The notes beneath the pieces are model-generated. The model was not told the DNA's origin. It ran no database searches and saw only the letters and a program-made list of their open reading frames with translations. From contig OX411543.1 of assembly GCA_948146395.1 (NCBI GenBank), positions 29,341,558 through 29,405,557 of the forward strand: a stretch of DNA of 64,000 nucleotides, in the 5' to 3' direction. Position 1 is the first letter of the stretch; each line of letters opens with the position of its first letter. Of the stretch, positions 22,703 through 34,826 are shown in pieces. Position numbers and translations under genes: made by a program. Source of the stretch: Fragum whitleyi. Its lineage: Eukaryota; Mollusca; Bivalvia; Cardiida; Cardiidae.

Positions 22703-23381
22703 GTACCCCCTCTATATGAGACAATGAAAGCTTCTTGCAAAAACAGGGGGTACAAGCTTCAATTTGGGGGTAAATCACCCCCATTTGAGGGTTTTTGGGA
22801 ACACTGATTAGCTGCACAGACAAGCAGATTTTCATAGCTAGGTTGTCGTGGTAATTGGTCCATTTTGTATCCCGGTGTCACCTATTTTCGCCGATGCAAG
22901 GGAAAAAATGTTTTTTCTTATAACTACATGTATTCTGAATTATCATGAAAGAAAATCTCAAATAAAGGATAAAAACTCGTGTCTCACCTTTTTATGCTCA
23001 AATTCGCACGTGTTTACTACCCAGTTCTGTTAATTGAGGGTGTTTTATGCAGTACCCAGAAAGGGCATTCCTGAAATGACTTCACCTATTTTCGACGGTC
23101 AAGGTCATGATAATATTGAGGGTCGTTCAATGTGTATTGGGAACTAAAAATTCTTGTTTTGTTTCTTTATACCTTTTATAGTTTTTATTAACAAATAAAT
23201 TCATAATATTTCTATAGAAATAACACACAAATATAGGAATCGTAAAAAATGACAATCATACATTTAAAAATCATCTGTTAAACATATTCTACTCTTCATC
23301 TTTACATTTTGGACATAGAAATGAGTCTCCTTTTCTGAGAATTTTAATCTCAGAACAAAATCTCAGATGAACCCATTTATC
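22703..23381. other. PRCC intron 1 between LINE and pogo element
   Basis: CACCTATTTTCGCCG near 22876 and CACCTATTTTCGACGG near 23084 are near-direct repeats that may mark an end of the pogo element. No gene is seen. Confidence 0.35.
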
Positions 23382-25356
23382 TCAACGGTCATATTTGCCC
23401 CACTTTACTAAGGTTAGGCTTACACAATGCTTTAACTCTAATGGAGTAAAGCGGTTACAAACAGAACATTTTTCTGACTCTAGTATCTCAGTTTCAGATT
23501 CATCTGACACTGAATAATTATCATTGTTATTCAATCCTGATGTACCTGGCTGTGGACTATGAAGGGCTGAGGATGTGTCTAACACAGACTTTTTCATTGA
23601 CTTTTTAATCCTAGGTACATTTACCTCTTTAGCCTTTGATGGCTTACTGCTCTCAATATGATCTTTAACCTGTTTAAGTATATTATCCTCAGTTATTGGT
23701 TTCCCTGCTACTACCTTACTGAGAGTTTTACGAGTTTTAGCAACAGCAACATTACTTAAAACTTCCCCACCCCGCTTTTCTAAAAAAAGTGATGCGTTAC
23801 CATTACTACATGCATTTGGTAACTTAGTTTCAGTAACAGTAACTGGGTGTGATCTCTCAAAAGTCAAAGAAGGTGCAATAATGGAATCAGTCACTACATT
23901 ACAATTGAATGGATAATATATGCCACACCTTTTGAATGCAGACTGAATATTACTTGCTGTCATAGTTTGGGCATAAACTTTACAAGCAATTTTGCAAACA
24001 TCATAACGAGTGATTGTACTGCCACCAGTGGCCCTTAGATTTTGGTGTAGTGTTGAATTCCAAGCATTTTCAAAGGGACCATAACAGGAAACATCCATTG
24101 GTTGTAAGATATGGCTGCAATGAGGGGGCAAAACAAGAGCACCGCCTACGGGTGCCTACGCTCGGCTGTCGAGTGCTGGATGGTGGGTGAAAATCTAAAT
24201 CGAAAAAGGGGCATAATTTGCACAAAATGCATCTAGAGTTATCCCCCTTGATAGTATAGGTTGCTCTTTTGATGGTGAACATGTGTGCCAAGTTTCAGTA
24301 GAACCAGAGATATAACAAAATGTCAAAGTTTTCGCACGACGACGACGACGACAACGACGACGACGACAACGACACGGAGGCTATAGCAATACCTCGGGTT
24401 TTCTCCGAAAACAGCCGAGCTAACAAAAAAAATTATATTATTTTCTTTTGCCCACTCAATCAATCCCAGGGAATTATGGCTCTTATGGCCATTGACCATC
24501 ATAAAGTATGAGCACAGGGTTGTTAGCATCCCTAGAAGGTAAAATGGGCTCCAAGTGACCTTTCATGTATTCAAAGAAAATGTCTGTATTAGACCACCCT
24601 GATTGAGAAACAGTTCCTGATGCCCCAGGAGTGGCACCATCTAATAAAGCCTGCTGCATTCTCATGCCAGGAAATACAAAATATGGGGGAACTTGATGCC
24701 CAACTCCATTTCCACCTCCAATTACAGTCACAGTCTTAGACTTTCCCCCTGTAATTGCATGTGCTTTGTAATGTTTACCAGCAATGATCTTTGGAGGGTT
24801 GCGATTCATCTGAAGCCTTTTTTCATCAATGTTATATATTCTTGATGGTTGGTCCTTAAGATTGTACTTTATAATAATTTTGTTCAACTCAATAAAGTAT
24901 CTGTCTACAGCTTCCCTAGTTGCCGACTTTGCTCTAGCTATCTCCAAAGCACGAGGTTTTTTCACCTTTTAGTCTGGCCAACGGTGAAGGAAACCATAAA
25001 GCCACTTCAAACTAAATTTATAACCAGCTGGTTTAAGACCTAAGTGTATTGCAAAGTCAGATGCAAGGTTCAATGTCTCCATCCTCGTGTAACCATAGCC
25101 TATTTCAGCCATAACTTTAAGATGATCACAAAACATAGCTTCCTGTTCATTTGAAAATATTGTGGAAGGACCAGACTTAACTGCATCAATATCAACTCTT
25201 CCATGAACTCTATCCTTTAAAGTTGAAACTGGTATTGAAAATTTATGAGCGACCCTCTCCACCGGAAGTGCTTCCTCAATACACATTCTGTATGCGTCAG
25301 CCATGTCATCTGCTGTGTAGGACGCTCTGTATTGACCTCTTTTAGGTTGATAGATC
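23382..25356 (-). pseudogene. Pogo/Tigger-type DDE transposase, inactivated
   Basis: Reading on the minus strand, an acceptor-like TTTGCAG at 25357 precedes IYQPKRGQYRASYTADDM, a psq-type helix-turn-helix start, and LPVERVAHKFSIPVSTLKDR. Next come a CENP-B-like DNA-binding region and WLYGFLHRWPD, then an in-frame stop before KVKKPRALE. The DDE core follows, with YNIDEK (first Asp), VLILYDG (second Asp) and, after a 7-bp shift, GHKSHNSLGLIEWAKENN. The PPHCSHILQPMDVSCYGPFE block is separated from the core by a hairpin-ended insertion at 24132-24421. A C-terminal CSVCN...HC cluster follows. The stop, the frameshift and the insertion make it dead. It belongs to the Tc1/mariner-pogo superfamily, and terminal repeats were not identified. 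Confidence 0.85.
24132..24421 (+). repeat. Hairpin-ended repeat, family G, inserted in transposase
   Basis: It starts AACAAGAGCACCGCCTACGG with a local palindrome (ACCGCCTACGGGT), has a GACGACGACGACAACGAC tract, and ends CTCGGGTTTTC...GAAAACAGCCGAGCT. Removing it rejoins IIFFV to LPPHCSH of the transposase in frame. The target is within AACAAAAA, so at most a 5-bp duplication is possible. The trinucleotide tract produces meaningless open frames on both strands. Confidence 0.85.
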
Positions 25357-25938
25357 TGCAAAGTAAAGAAAAGGGATTTTTTAGCAGGATATTTAGCACA
25401 AGGACCGTGCAAGTGTTTAGATATCAGTCAGAAAGTTGTTTGATGGCGAATGGAGGGGGGATCCTGATGATGACGTCATTGAATGTCGGCTTGTCAAGTA
25501 TCGAGACAGAGGCTTTTCTCTTTTGTTCGGTAAGTGAGAAAAAAACATTTAAACACTGAGGAATATTTTACCTTAAGAAAATGGCGGGTTTTGGTGGACT
25601 TATTATTTAGGCATTGAAAACGTACCTTTCGTATTTCCATATTTCGTCTAAGTTAAGCGAAGTGTGACCGTCGGCAAACATCGGATGCTCGGGGTGACGT
25701 CATGCATGAAATCTCGCGAGAATAAACATTGTTTACGCTATTTTCCAAAATCGTCGATTTCAGGTGAGCGGCGAATTCAGGTTACGTCACGATATTTAAG
25801 GCCAACCAGTAACAAATCTTTATAGGTGAAACTGAAGGATATTTTAATTAGTACTCAGGGTATTTTGGTTGTTCTGATTTTAAAATCAATGTACTCCTAT
25901 CAGTATTCGATGACATAAACTAGTCGTTCATTCTATAC
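25357..25938. other. Start of PRCC intron 1, CpG-containing
   Basis: Contains TGACGTCA-like words (GATGATGACGTCATTG near 25467; GGTGACGTCATGC near 25696), CTCGCGAG near 25714 and repeated CG dinucleotides. These could be upstream parts of the pogo element or regulatory sequence of PRCC. No coding exon needed by phase is missing here. Confidence 0.35.
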
Positions 25939-26134
25939 CTCGTAATTTTCCATCCAATGAGATATCAGCACTGAAAGCAGCCTGATCCAATGTGTCCATT
26001 TTGGTTGAACTTGCAATGCCATCATTGACAGGATTACTCCCTCCATTGATTGTAGATTGGTGAAGACTATTTTCTTCACTGTCACTCCCTTCGCTCTCGT
26101 CACTTGATCCGTATGCAACTAATGCAAGTGACAT
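25939..26134 (-). CDS. PRCC: PRCC exon 1 with start codon
   Basis: ATG at 26134-26132 opens MSLALVAYGSSDESEGSDSE, matching the conserved PRCC N-terminus (vertebrate MSLVAYASSDESE). The exon continues with a Ser/Asn-rich stretch to SLDGKLRG and ends in phase 1 at a GTATAG donor (25938-25933). The final G joins AT of exon 2 to make Asp. It is clearly shorter and less proline-rich than the human N-terminal region. The start is chosen because it reproduces the family N-terminus exactly. No upstream in-frame alternative is better. Confidence 0.95.
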
Positions 26135-26949
26135 AATTTCATAAGTTTACCCTTTTATAAAGCTTTTGTAGATTATCTCAGTATTTCCCAGCTGATGTAA
26201 AAAGCGGCTTCGGTATAGATTATCATCTTGCTAGAGTTAAATTATCGTTGTTGCGTTCTCCAAATTTTGTTAGGGTTATATTCATTAATAATCTTTGAAA
26301 AATGTATATTATTTTTTCGATAAATAAACTATGTTCGAAGTAAAAAATCGTTGCATAAGATGAACTTTTTTTGAGAACGTTCAGATTATCGGAGTCTAGT
26401 TCGAAGTGACTAGGAAAAGACAATGCCGCAAAAACTACGTAAGAGTAATTGTTCTTAGACCGCAGTGCATTATTCTAGAAAATAGTCACTTAAGTGAGAA
26501 TGTATATTTTGCATCATTCTTGTAAAACACTTGTTTTAAATACTGAAAATGATTAAGCTACTATTTTTTTCAATAATCATTTGAGAATGAAACGAAGATA
26601 TTTTATTCTCTATAGCTTTAAACAATCACTACGCGAACCAACAGAAAATAGGTCCTTTTACTTGGACCAATATCGCCGGGGTAGACGTCAAATAAAACTC
26701 TGCGCTTCGCTATGGTAAATTTCATACCAATTGATCGAAATCATGTCAACACATATTGAAATATGATAATCGCAGATACGCTTGGTTTAAAACATTGTCA
26801 AATGCTTTTATTTTTGAAGAAAAATCAACCACGTGTCTATGTCAATTGTCATCAGATTTCGCGTCGGTTAAAATCATTGGAATAGATAACCACTCGTTGT
26901 TTTCTGACTGAATTGGATTTTTAAGTTCGGCTTATTTTCATTTCGTCAG
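26135..26949 (-). promoter_or_regulatory. PRCC 5' flank / probable promoter region
   Basis: About 800 bp of mostly non-repetitive sequence upstream of the PRCC start codon, before the first interspersed repeat. It has a TGACGTCA-like GTAGACGTCAAAT near 26670. No TATA box or initiator could be assigned convincingly, and the transcription start is unknown. Confidence 0.35.
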
Positions 26950-27170
26950 AGCACTGAGTGTTCAAGGTGAGCTATTGTGATCGGGTGCTGTCCGTCGTCA
27001 AACTTCCGTCGTCCATCTTTCGTCGTCATCTTTTACCTTGTGTGCGCTCTAGAGGCCACATTTTTGGCCCAAATGTCTTGAAACTTGGCCAGAATGTTTT
27101 TCTCCATTCAATCTTGGTCAAGTTTGAAATTGGGTCAAGTGGGGGCAAATTTTAGAAAAACCCACAGGGA
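26950..27170 (-). repeat. Family B hairpin-ended repeat, partial
   Basis: GTGTTCAAGGTGAGCTATTG, then GTCCGTCGTC and one unit (GCGCTCTAGAGGCCACATTT, GGGTCAAGTGGGGGCAAATT), the same text as the 46199-49020 array. The element is cut off after one unit. Confidence 0.75.
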
Positions 27171-29436
27171 GATGTTCGGCTGACTTTTATGGGAACCAGT
27201 CAGACCGGCCCCTCGTCAAACTGTTGATTTTTATGGGAACCAGTCAAACCGGCCCCTCGTCAAACCGGCCCCCGGTCAAACCGGCCCCAAAACGGTCAAA
27301 CCGGCCCCTCATCTCAGAGAAACGGTCAAACCGGCCTCAAATCGGTCAAACCGGCCCCAAGAAATAGCCAAACCGACCCCTATCTAATTTTCATTTTTTT
27401 GTTATATACAATTATTTTACTTTAATATTTTGAACCTACGAACTTTAAATTATCTTGGTTCATGATATACCGTATTTAAGAGTTCCCAATAAAAAACTTA
27501 AGCTTAATTATGTTATTTTGTGCGCTAAATGTATGTTGTCAGGCCTTTTTTTATGCTGTTTTTGGGGCCGAAATTCGGCCCCAATCCCCTCCTGAAAACA
27601 TATACTTTTTTCCTTATTTCAGAAAAAAATTCCCCTATCCAAAAGTCCTCAAAAGGCTTTTCCCTGGCTAACAAGATTCTGCATTTTTAACACATTTTAA
27701 CTTAAAAGGACTCGCACAAAAAAATCGTCTGCAACACCGGGACACAATCTAGCTGCATTTTTATAAAAAATTAGCTTCCATGTACAGAAAGGCAAAACTT
27801 GATTTCCAAACCATAAAATCATGTTCAATAGTAGTTGCCAATCAATTAAAATGCCTTGTAAAAGCCATAAGACATATTTTGAGGTTGCTTTTTGCCGGGA
27901 CTGTCAAGTTTGGCAAGCACTCGTTGGCAGTTTTAAAAACACGATTATTGAGGAAAATAATAATTTTTCATGGGGAAAAGTATTAATGAAAATTCTTTGT
28001 GGTCTAGAAAAAGCAAGCACTTAATTAATTTGGCATTAAAAAGTATAAAATTTACTGAAACAGGTATTGGAAAAGACTGCCCACCACCAGCCAAACTGTA
28101 CCAGTTACCGGACAGGTATAAAATTCGGATACGCAATTTATAGATTTATTCAACAGAACTAATCTATAAGAGCAAGAATATACTTATTAAGGTAAAAAGA
28201 CCTTGGAATACATTAGAATAAACATTCCCCAACCAATTTTCATCCTAAAAAGTAATCTAATTTACCCAGTTTGTGTTCGATTTTTGAATAGCTGTTTTTT
28301 GTGTTTTATTTACATGATTAATTGAGTTAATTCAGAGAGAGAGTTTCTCTGTTCCTACATCTGTTCCTATGACTGTTTCAGAATTGGTTATTTAGAAAGA
28401 ACAAGAAATAACTCAAACAGATTATGAAATAATTTTTAATTTTTTCCACAGAAATTTGATTTATAGTTGATGAAAAGACAAAGGTTTCTTCAGTTAGATA
28501 AAAAAATAAGTAATGAAAATTTGGGATTTTCAATTACAAAAAAAAATCAATACCTTATTAGTGCCTATACATACATCATTAATTATGTATAGGCAGTTGT
28601 AGAAAATGTGCCTTGTATCCAAATGCAAATATTCATATTTTATTTCCTTAAAATTTTGTGTCTCCTTAAATGAACAAATGACCCCAAATACTGAACTTGG
28701 GAGGAAATAATGACCCAAAAATGACAAGTCAAGGGAAAACCCTGCCATTATGATGAAAAAAGATTTCTACAATTTCTTTAGGCCAAAATAATCATTTAAA
28801 TGAGCTTACATGCCTTGATCATTGATCATAGTTAAAAACACACAAAAGTCATGACTTTTGATTGATTTTACTATTGTAATATGAAAATTCCCCTCTCTGT
28901 GAATTTTTCCCCTTCAAAAAGGACCCGCCACCTTTCCCCTAAACCTTAGAAAAAGGCCTGGTTGTAAAAATAAATATATCCTGATATTTTGAATAAAAAA
29001 ATCGGCTCTATTGTACAGAATTATTTTGTCAATGTAATGCACAAGAAATATGTAAAAGAACATAAAAGATATTACCGCGTTTTCTTCTTTTTTACACGCG
29101 CTATGCATTGTTTGGTTTAACTCATGTTTTCTTAGTGTTTGATTATTTAATCAATAACGCAATTAAAGGCCGAAGCCAATCAATAATCTGTAAAAGTGTT
29201 TGTTGATTTAATTAATTGTACAATTAAAGATCAATGGAAATCAATAATCTGTAAATCATTGAAAACATGCCATTAATTTAACTCGTTTTCGGCATACAAA
29301 CCTTTTTTAGTTTTGTTTCACGCTTTTGAAACATCAGTATGATTTAAGCATTGTTGCCGCGCGAATGCAATTACCAAATTGAGTAATTATATTAATGCTT
29401 TAAATACCAACTAGAAATACCTTAATATCTAAAATT

Positions 29437-29692
29437 GAAGTTCGACGGCGTGGGTTCAAACCCAGGCTGGCTCACTAACAAACTAATTGTCATTCGGATG
29501 AGACGTTAAACCGGGCCCCGTGAGTCGATGCTTTACACCGAGCACGTTAAAGAAACATGGCGGATCTCAGCAGTAGTTTCGTCATGTATTCTTACACTAT
29601 CCCCGTAACAACTAACCGTCGTCTGGGGGCGTCGCTCATATGGTCATGTGCTACGGTAGCGACGATAAGTAAACGGAAATACACACACACCT
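29437..29692 (+). repeat. tRNA-derived SINE, head truncated
   Basis: GTGGGTTCAAACCCAG is a Pol III B-box. It is followed by the body CATTCGGATGAGACGTTAAA and GAGCACGTTAAAGAAAC, a body type common in invertebrate SINEs. It ends in an ACACACAC run near 29682. Confidence 0.8.
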
Positions 29693-29696
29693 AAAT

Positions 29697-29835
29697 ACCC
29701 CGATTATCTCAGTTGGTAGAGCACCGGACTTCAAAGCCATTGAATTTCGACGTCGTGGGTTCAAATCCAGGCTGGCACACTAACAAATTAATTGTCTTTC
29801 GGATGAGACGTTCTACAGCTGTCCCCACATAAAAA
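29697..29835 (+). repeat. tRNA-derived SINE head, tail truncated
   Basis: ATCTCAGTTGGTAGAGCACC is an A-box region and GTGGGTTCAAATCCAG a B-box. The body TTTCGGATGAGACGTTCTAC then breaks off. It follows the preceding SINE in the same orientation. The tRNA-like part does not fold cleanly into a functional tRNA. Confidence 0.78.
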
Positions 29836-31429
29836 ACTTAAGTGAAATGATGTTATGAGATCGGGTAATAATTTCAAATAGTGTAGCTTCGGATCAGTGC
29901 CTGAATGCTTCGAAGGATCAGCACGAAACTTTTGTTACTTCCTATATCTATACAAGCAGTTACAACCGTGTCGCACCGTGTCGCGGATCTGTTGACTAAT
30001 CCGATGCAAAATAACAATACTTCAATAATCTGTACCTTTTCAAGATTGTGCAAAAACTCATGTTCACTGTATGGCAACTATGTACACAACTTTGCAATGG
30101 TAGCTTAAAGATGACGGATATGCATTACTGAAAAAGAATGCGTCACTCACTTTTTGTACAAAAACAGTTAAATATATGATCCTTTTAGATGATCCTTATA
30201 TTAAAGTTACAATCTTTGAATAAATAATCCGTTGATACTCATGTTTTAACGTCATATGACAATGTTTGTGTGTAATTTTGCTTTAACGAAACGCACCATT
30301 TTTTGAAAAATAACGAAACCACGATAATCGAAGCAATATTACACACAAACGGCGCCATATAACATGAAACAATCACTATTAGTGGACCATTCTTACAAAG
30401 CTCGATACATACACGTTGCAATCGAACTGAGGTCCGCAATGTTTAAAATACCGTTGCAACGTCGCGTACAGAGTTTCCATACAGTGAAAAAAATCACAGA
30501 GCATTGCGTATTTAATGTACAGACTTTAAGAAAGTCACAATTGTTTTGACGGTTCGGATTTGATTTTATTTTAAGGGGTGCAACAATACCGCTATTTAAA
30601 AATTAAATGAAGCATCTGGGTCTTAAGTGAAATGCTTGTATACTTGTATAAATATTATGAAAAAAGGGAACTTTTTGTATACCTAGTTCTCATTTTCCCA
30701 TAATATTTTCAAACCATATCGCACCATTTTATCATCCGGTATACAACCCTTTAAATATGGTAGAATCTATTTTCATCATTTTTTTAATTGTTTAGCCGAA
30801 GTATGTGTGTATAAAGTCTTCTTTTGTAAGATTCTTTACCATTATCAATCAGTGAATTGCAAAGTTGAAAAGCTTTTAATCAGATCAAAGGTTAAACATT
30901 TAGCGTGGCGACTGTATGTTACAATCTTATCAATCTTATTATTTGACTAATTATACATTAACACTTCAAAGCAGATTTGTACTCAAAATGGCTTTATAAA
31001 ATATTAACTATACAAAGTCAAAGTTTGAAAAAGAATAAAAAAAAGGTTTGAAAATAGCCTCATAAAATTTTATTACTCGTGGCTGATTTAAAATTGTCTT
31101 TTGTTTATTATTTTCTTGATTATTTTGTTGATTATTTATGATAAAGAGTTCGAGATATAGGCAATTTAAATAAATAAATAACTTTTTGGTAGTGTTTCTC
31201 TTTTTCTTAGACGACACTCAACACAACTTTCAAAAAAAAAAAATAAAAATCACAGAGCATTGCGTTTCTAAATAATTATCACCCTTTATTGTCTTAATTA
31301 CATTGGGGCCGTTTTTAGGGGCCGGTTTAACCGATGGAAAATCGATATTGGGGCCGGTTTGACCGATTTGGGGCCGGTTTGACCGGGGGCCGGTTTGACG
31401 AGGGGCCAGTTTGACTGTAAAGCATTTTT

Positions 31430-31673
31430 ATGCCCCCGTATTGAGAGATCGGGGCATATTGTTTTACTCATGTCTGTCTGTCTGTCTGTCCGAAAACTTA
31501 ACCAAACTAAACCTTTGCCTTTTCTCCAAAAGTATTTGACATACAAAGTTGTACACCAAAGTCGAGGTCATGTGACAATGTCATGTGACAAGGTCAAGGT
31601 CATCTGTCTAGGTCAAACTTTTAAAAAAAAAATGCTGTTCCGGTGGCATTTATGTTTCACAAACACATCTTGT
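31430..31673 (-). repeat. Family C hairpin-ended repeat
   Basis: ATGCCCCCGTATTGAGAGAT followed by CGGGGGC-type complement forms the terminal palindrome. The tract is TGTCTGTCTGTCTGTCCG, and the end is AACACATCTTGTTTT. It abuts the right terminus of the 27241-31417 element. Confidence 0.85.
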
Positions 31674-31910
31674 TTTAAAATATATATGATAATATAGACA
31701 AGGGGTCGAACTCCATTTTGGAGCGAAGATCACCCGGAACGAATCGAGATTCGATTTCTAAGTCTGTTTATTCCCAATCTGCATGAACAATACATCATTT
31801 CATAGCTAATTGAATAAGCTTCCATTGAAATCTTAATTTCGAGACCAAACACACTTCATTTGTGAAGGCCAAACTAATATGTCATTCAATGATTTTACTT
31901 GTTATTAGCT
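31674..31910. other. Short unrecognised spacer
   Basis: AT-rich spacer between two hairpin-ended repeats. Nothing was recognised. Confidence 0.4.
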
Positions 31911-33260
31911 CCACTGGCTGAAAGCCACTGGGGCTATTGTCATGGCGTTGTGTCCGTCGTGCGTCAGTGCGTCCGTGCGTCCGTTCGTACACTTTTTCTT
32001 TAAAAATCTTCTCCTCAGAAACTACTGGATGAATTTCAACCAAACTTCACAGGAATGATCCTTGGGTGACCCTCTTTCAAAGTTGTTCAAGAAATTTTGA
32101 TCCAATGAAAAACATGGATTTAATGGGCGTGGCTTATTTCCAAATATGGTAAAAAGTGACTTTTCTCAATATCTAATTGATGGATACCAATAAAATTTTA
32201 CATGAATGATCCTTGGGTGACCCTTTATGAGTCTACAAAAAATTATTGTGATCAGAAGGAAAATATGCATTTTATGGGCAGAGGTCATTTCTCTATATGT
32301 TATATAGTGGAAACTTTGAAATTCATTTTCTCAGGATGTAAGGGATGGATATCAATCAAATTCCATTAGAATGATCCTTGAGTGACCCTTTATCAGTCTA
32401 CCAAAAATTATTTTGATCGGATGAAAAATATGTATTTTATGGGCGGAGGTCATTTCTCTATATGTTATATAGTGGGAATTTTGAAAATCATTTTCTCAGA
32501 ATCTAATTGTTTGATATCAACCAAATTTTACATGAATGTTCCTTGGGTGACCCTTCATCAGTCTACCAAAATTTATAATGATTGGATGAAAAATATGTAT
32601 TTTATGGGCGGAGGTCATTTCTCAATATGTATATAGTGGAAACTTTCAAAATCATTTTCTCAGAAACTAATTGTTTGATATCAACCAAATTTTACATGAA
32701 TGTTCCTTGGGTGACCCTTCATCAGTCTACCAAAATTTATAATGATTGGATGAAAAATATGTATTTTATGGGCGGAGGTCATTTCTCAATATGTATATAG
32801 TGGAAACTTTCAAAATCATTTTCTCAGATTGTAAGTGATGGATATCAACCAAATTTTACATGAAGGGTCCTTGGGTGACCCTTCATCAGTCTACTAAAAA
32901 TTTCTGTGATCGGATGAAAAATATGTATTTTATGGGCGGAGGTCGATTCTCAATATGTTATATAGTGAAAACTATGAAAATCATTATCTCAGAATGTAAC
33001 AGATAGATATCAATCAAACATTTTTGGTATGATCTTTGGGTGACCCATTATCATGCAGCCAAAAATTATTTTGATTGGATGAAAAACATGTCTTTTATGG
33101 GCAGAGGTCATTTCTCTATATGTTACATAGATGAAACTTTGAAAATCATTTTCAACATCAGTAGAAACCAAAATTTCTAAAAAATCTAGTCAAAACTTTT
33201 ATTTGCTTTTACAAGAATTTCAAGCCTGTGGAGCGACTCAAGCCATTCATGGCTTTCTAG
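31911..33260 (-). repeat. Family A hairpin-ended repeat, complete, reversed
   Basis: AGCTCCACTGGCTGAAAGCC to CAAGCCATTCATGGCTTTCT. GTGCGTCCG tract at 31968-31990. About seven units of roughly 150-166 bp, two of which (around 32500-32830) are almost identical, indicating recent unit duplication. Confidence 0.87.
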
Positions 33261-33698
33261 TGTTATTTATATCGTCAGTTTATAGATAAGAAATAAATAC
33301 AGAGTCCGAATGGGTCCTTCTCTCTTCTGTGACGAAATTTTTCATTGGCTACCTAAAATCAGTGAAGATGGTTTCCGGCTTCGTCAAATTATTTTTTAAC
33401 CAAGCAAGGATCCAGCATTTCAAAAAAATATTCAAAATTGTTTAGAGTTGAAAAAAGTAAAAATGGTCGGAAATGAATTTGATAAATTGAAAGAAATTGC
33501 TCCTTACAATTCACGGTTTGGTGTTACGTTATGGCGAAGTAGAAATATTTTCAGCTGCGTCTAGGACAAAAACCATTCTGTTAATGCTTACCAGTGTTGT
33601 GATGTTTAATTAAATAGCTTTACATGGCAAATAAATAATATTCTGCCTAAATCTGGAGTAAATACCAATGATTGTTGGGTCTGTATGAATCTTAACCC
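33261..33698. other. Unique-looking sequence upstream of RPL4
   Basis: Contains an inverted CCAAT word (CATTGGCTACC near 33345), a pyrimidine run CCTTCTCTCTTCTG near 33317 and AAGATG followed by GTTTCC near 33367. This could be a first exon of RPL4 with a terminal-oligopyrimidine start, but the donor is poor. Low-confidence candidate only. Confidence 0.2.
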
Positions 33699-34506
33699 AG
33701 GCAGGGTTCTCCCCAGAAAATTTTGAAGGCGTAGTGGCATATGCGCGCGGCTATATTGTCAGATTACTTTGTATTTCTGTTAATAATAAAGGATGGTTAC
33801 AGTGGTTTTACTGGATAAGGATTTTGATATTTGTGAAGCAGAACTTCTGTTTTGCTGAATATATAATTTGATTTGAACTTTTTTTTTTCTTTGACACCTT
33901 TATAGCATCTCATAAATAACTTAACTCCCAAATCATCAATAAAATTTTGCATGATGGCTTAAAAATACCCCCCCCCCTTTCCTCCTTCCCCTTGTATCCC
34001 TTCCCTTTAATAGAATATACTGTGTACTAAAAGACTATTACAAAAGAGATGAAAATTGGAATATTTAAGAAAATTAAATTAAAGAGTCAAAGAAAACAGT
34101 AAATCAACTGCACTTAGGCTGTGTTATGCTCATATATTTGAGAGTCCCAAGGACAGCACTGCATGTATTGTCAACTTTTATAGGTCTCTATTTAATAATG
34201 TATATAAAGAATTTTTAAAATCCTTGGGAAGTCCTTGTATGATTAAGGAAGGCCCTTCTCCTGCAATAAGTAAAACTAGATTCTATTACAGTTATTTTCT
34301 AATGTGTTTACAAACCCTTTTCATATCTCCCCCCAAAAATATCTCTAAGAACATAATTTTATTCTACAATAACCATGTAACAAATTTAAAAGTTGATACC
34401 TAGTTTGTTTAGAGAAACCTGTGACAGGACTTTTAGCACTTTGATTTTACAAGGTTTTTTTTTTTCTTCATTTTTTTCTTCTTCTTTTTTTGTTATAATT
34501 ATTTCC

Positions 34507-34826
34507 TACCGTATTTCTCCTAATAAACGCTCCCGGGAGCTATACGTAACATAGTCGGGGAGCTTTTATTTAGTGGCATAATGCATTTTCCGAATACAAA
34601 AAATACGATCATTACAATTGATTTCTTTTAGATCCTTTTCCCTTTAATTTAGGGTGAATTTCCTCTAAACAATCATATAAATGATTGTTATATGGAAATT
34701 CATTCCAAATTAAAGAAGAAGTCTCAAAAGTTCCTAAAATTTAGGCCTATGAAGTGGGTTGTTTTTAGTAAAAAATGTAGGAGTGCTACTATTAGGGATG
34801 GCGCTTTTATTAGAGGAAATACGGTA
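34507..34826. mobile_element. MITE with CCGTATTT termini and TA target
   Basis: TACCGTATTTCTCCTAATAA at the left is inverted as TTTATTAGAGGAAATACGGT with A following at the right, about 24 bp of terminal inverted repeat. TA on both sides fits a Tc1/mariner or pogo-type duplication. It is non-coding, 320 bp, with an internal ATCATATAAATGAT palindrome. Confidence 0.8.

Larger units (their letters stand above)
27241..31417. mobile_element. 4.2-kb element with inverted GGTCAAACCGGCCCC arrays
   Basis: The left terminus at 27241 starts CAGTCAAACCGGCCCCTCGT and continues as five to six drifted copies of GGTCAAACCGGCCCC to about 27380. A partial extra copy stands at 27205. The right terminus ends in the inverse at 31417, with four to five copies from 31305. 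The outer 50 bp match closely in inverted orientation. The interior is AT-rich and has no transposase-like frame, but carries a tandem pair of SINEs (29437-29830). Likely a non-autonomous DNA transposon; the class was not determined. Confidence 0.78.

Noticed and set aside
24330..24380. Asp/Val-rich peptides from GACGACGAC
   Set aside because: Trinucleotide tract inside a hairpin-ended repeat; no gene context.
29699..29780. Possible functional tRNA gene
   Set aside because: A- and B-boxes are present, but the acceptor and anticodon stems do not fold cleanly and a SINE body follows, so it is a SINE head.
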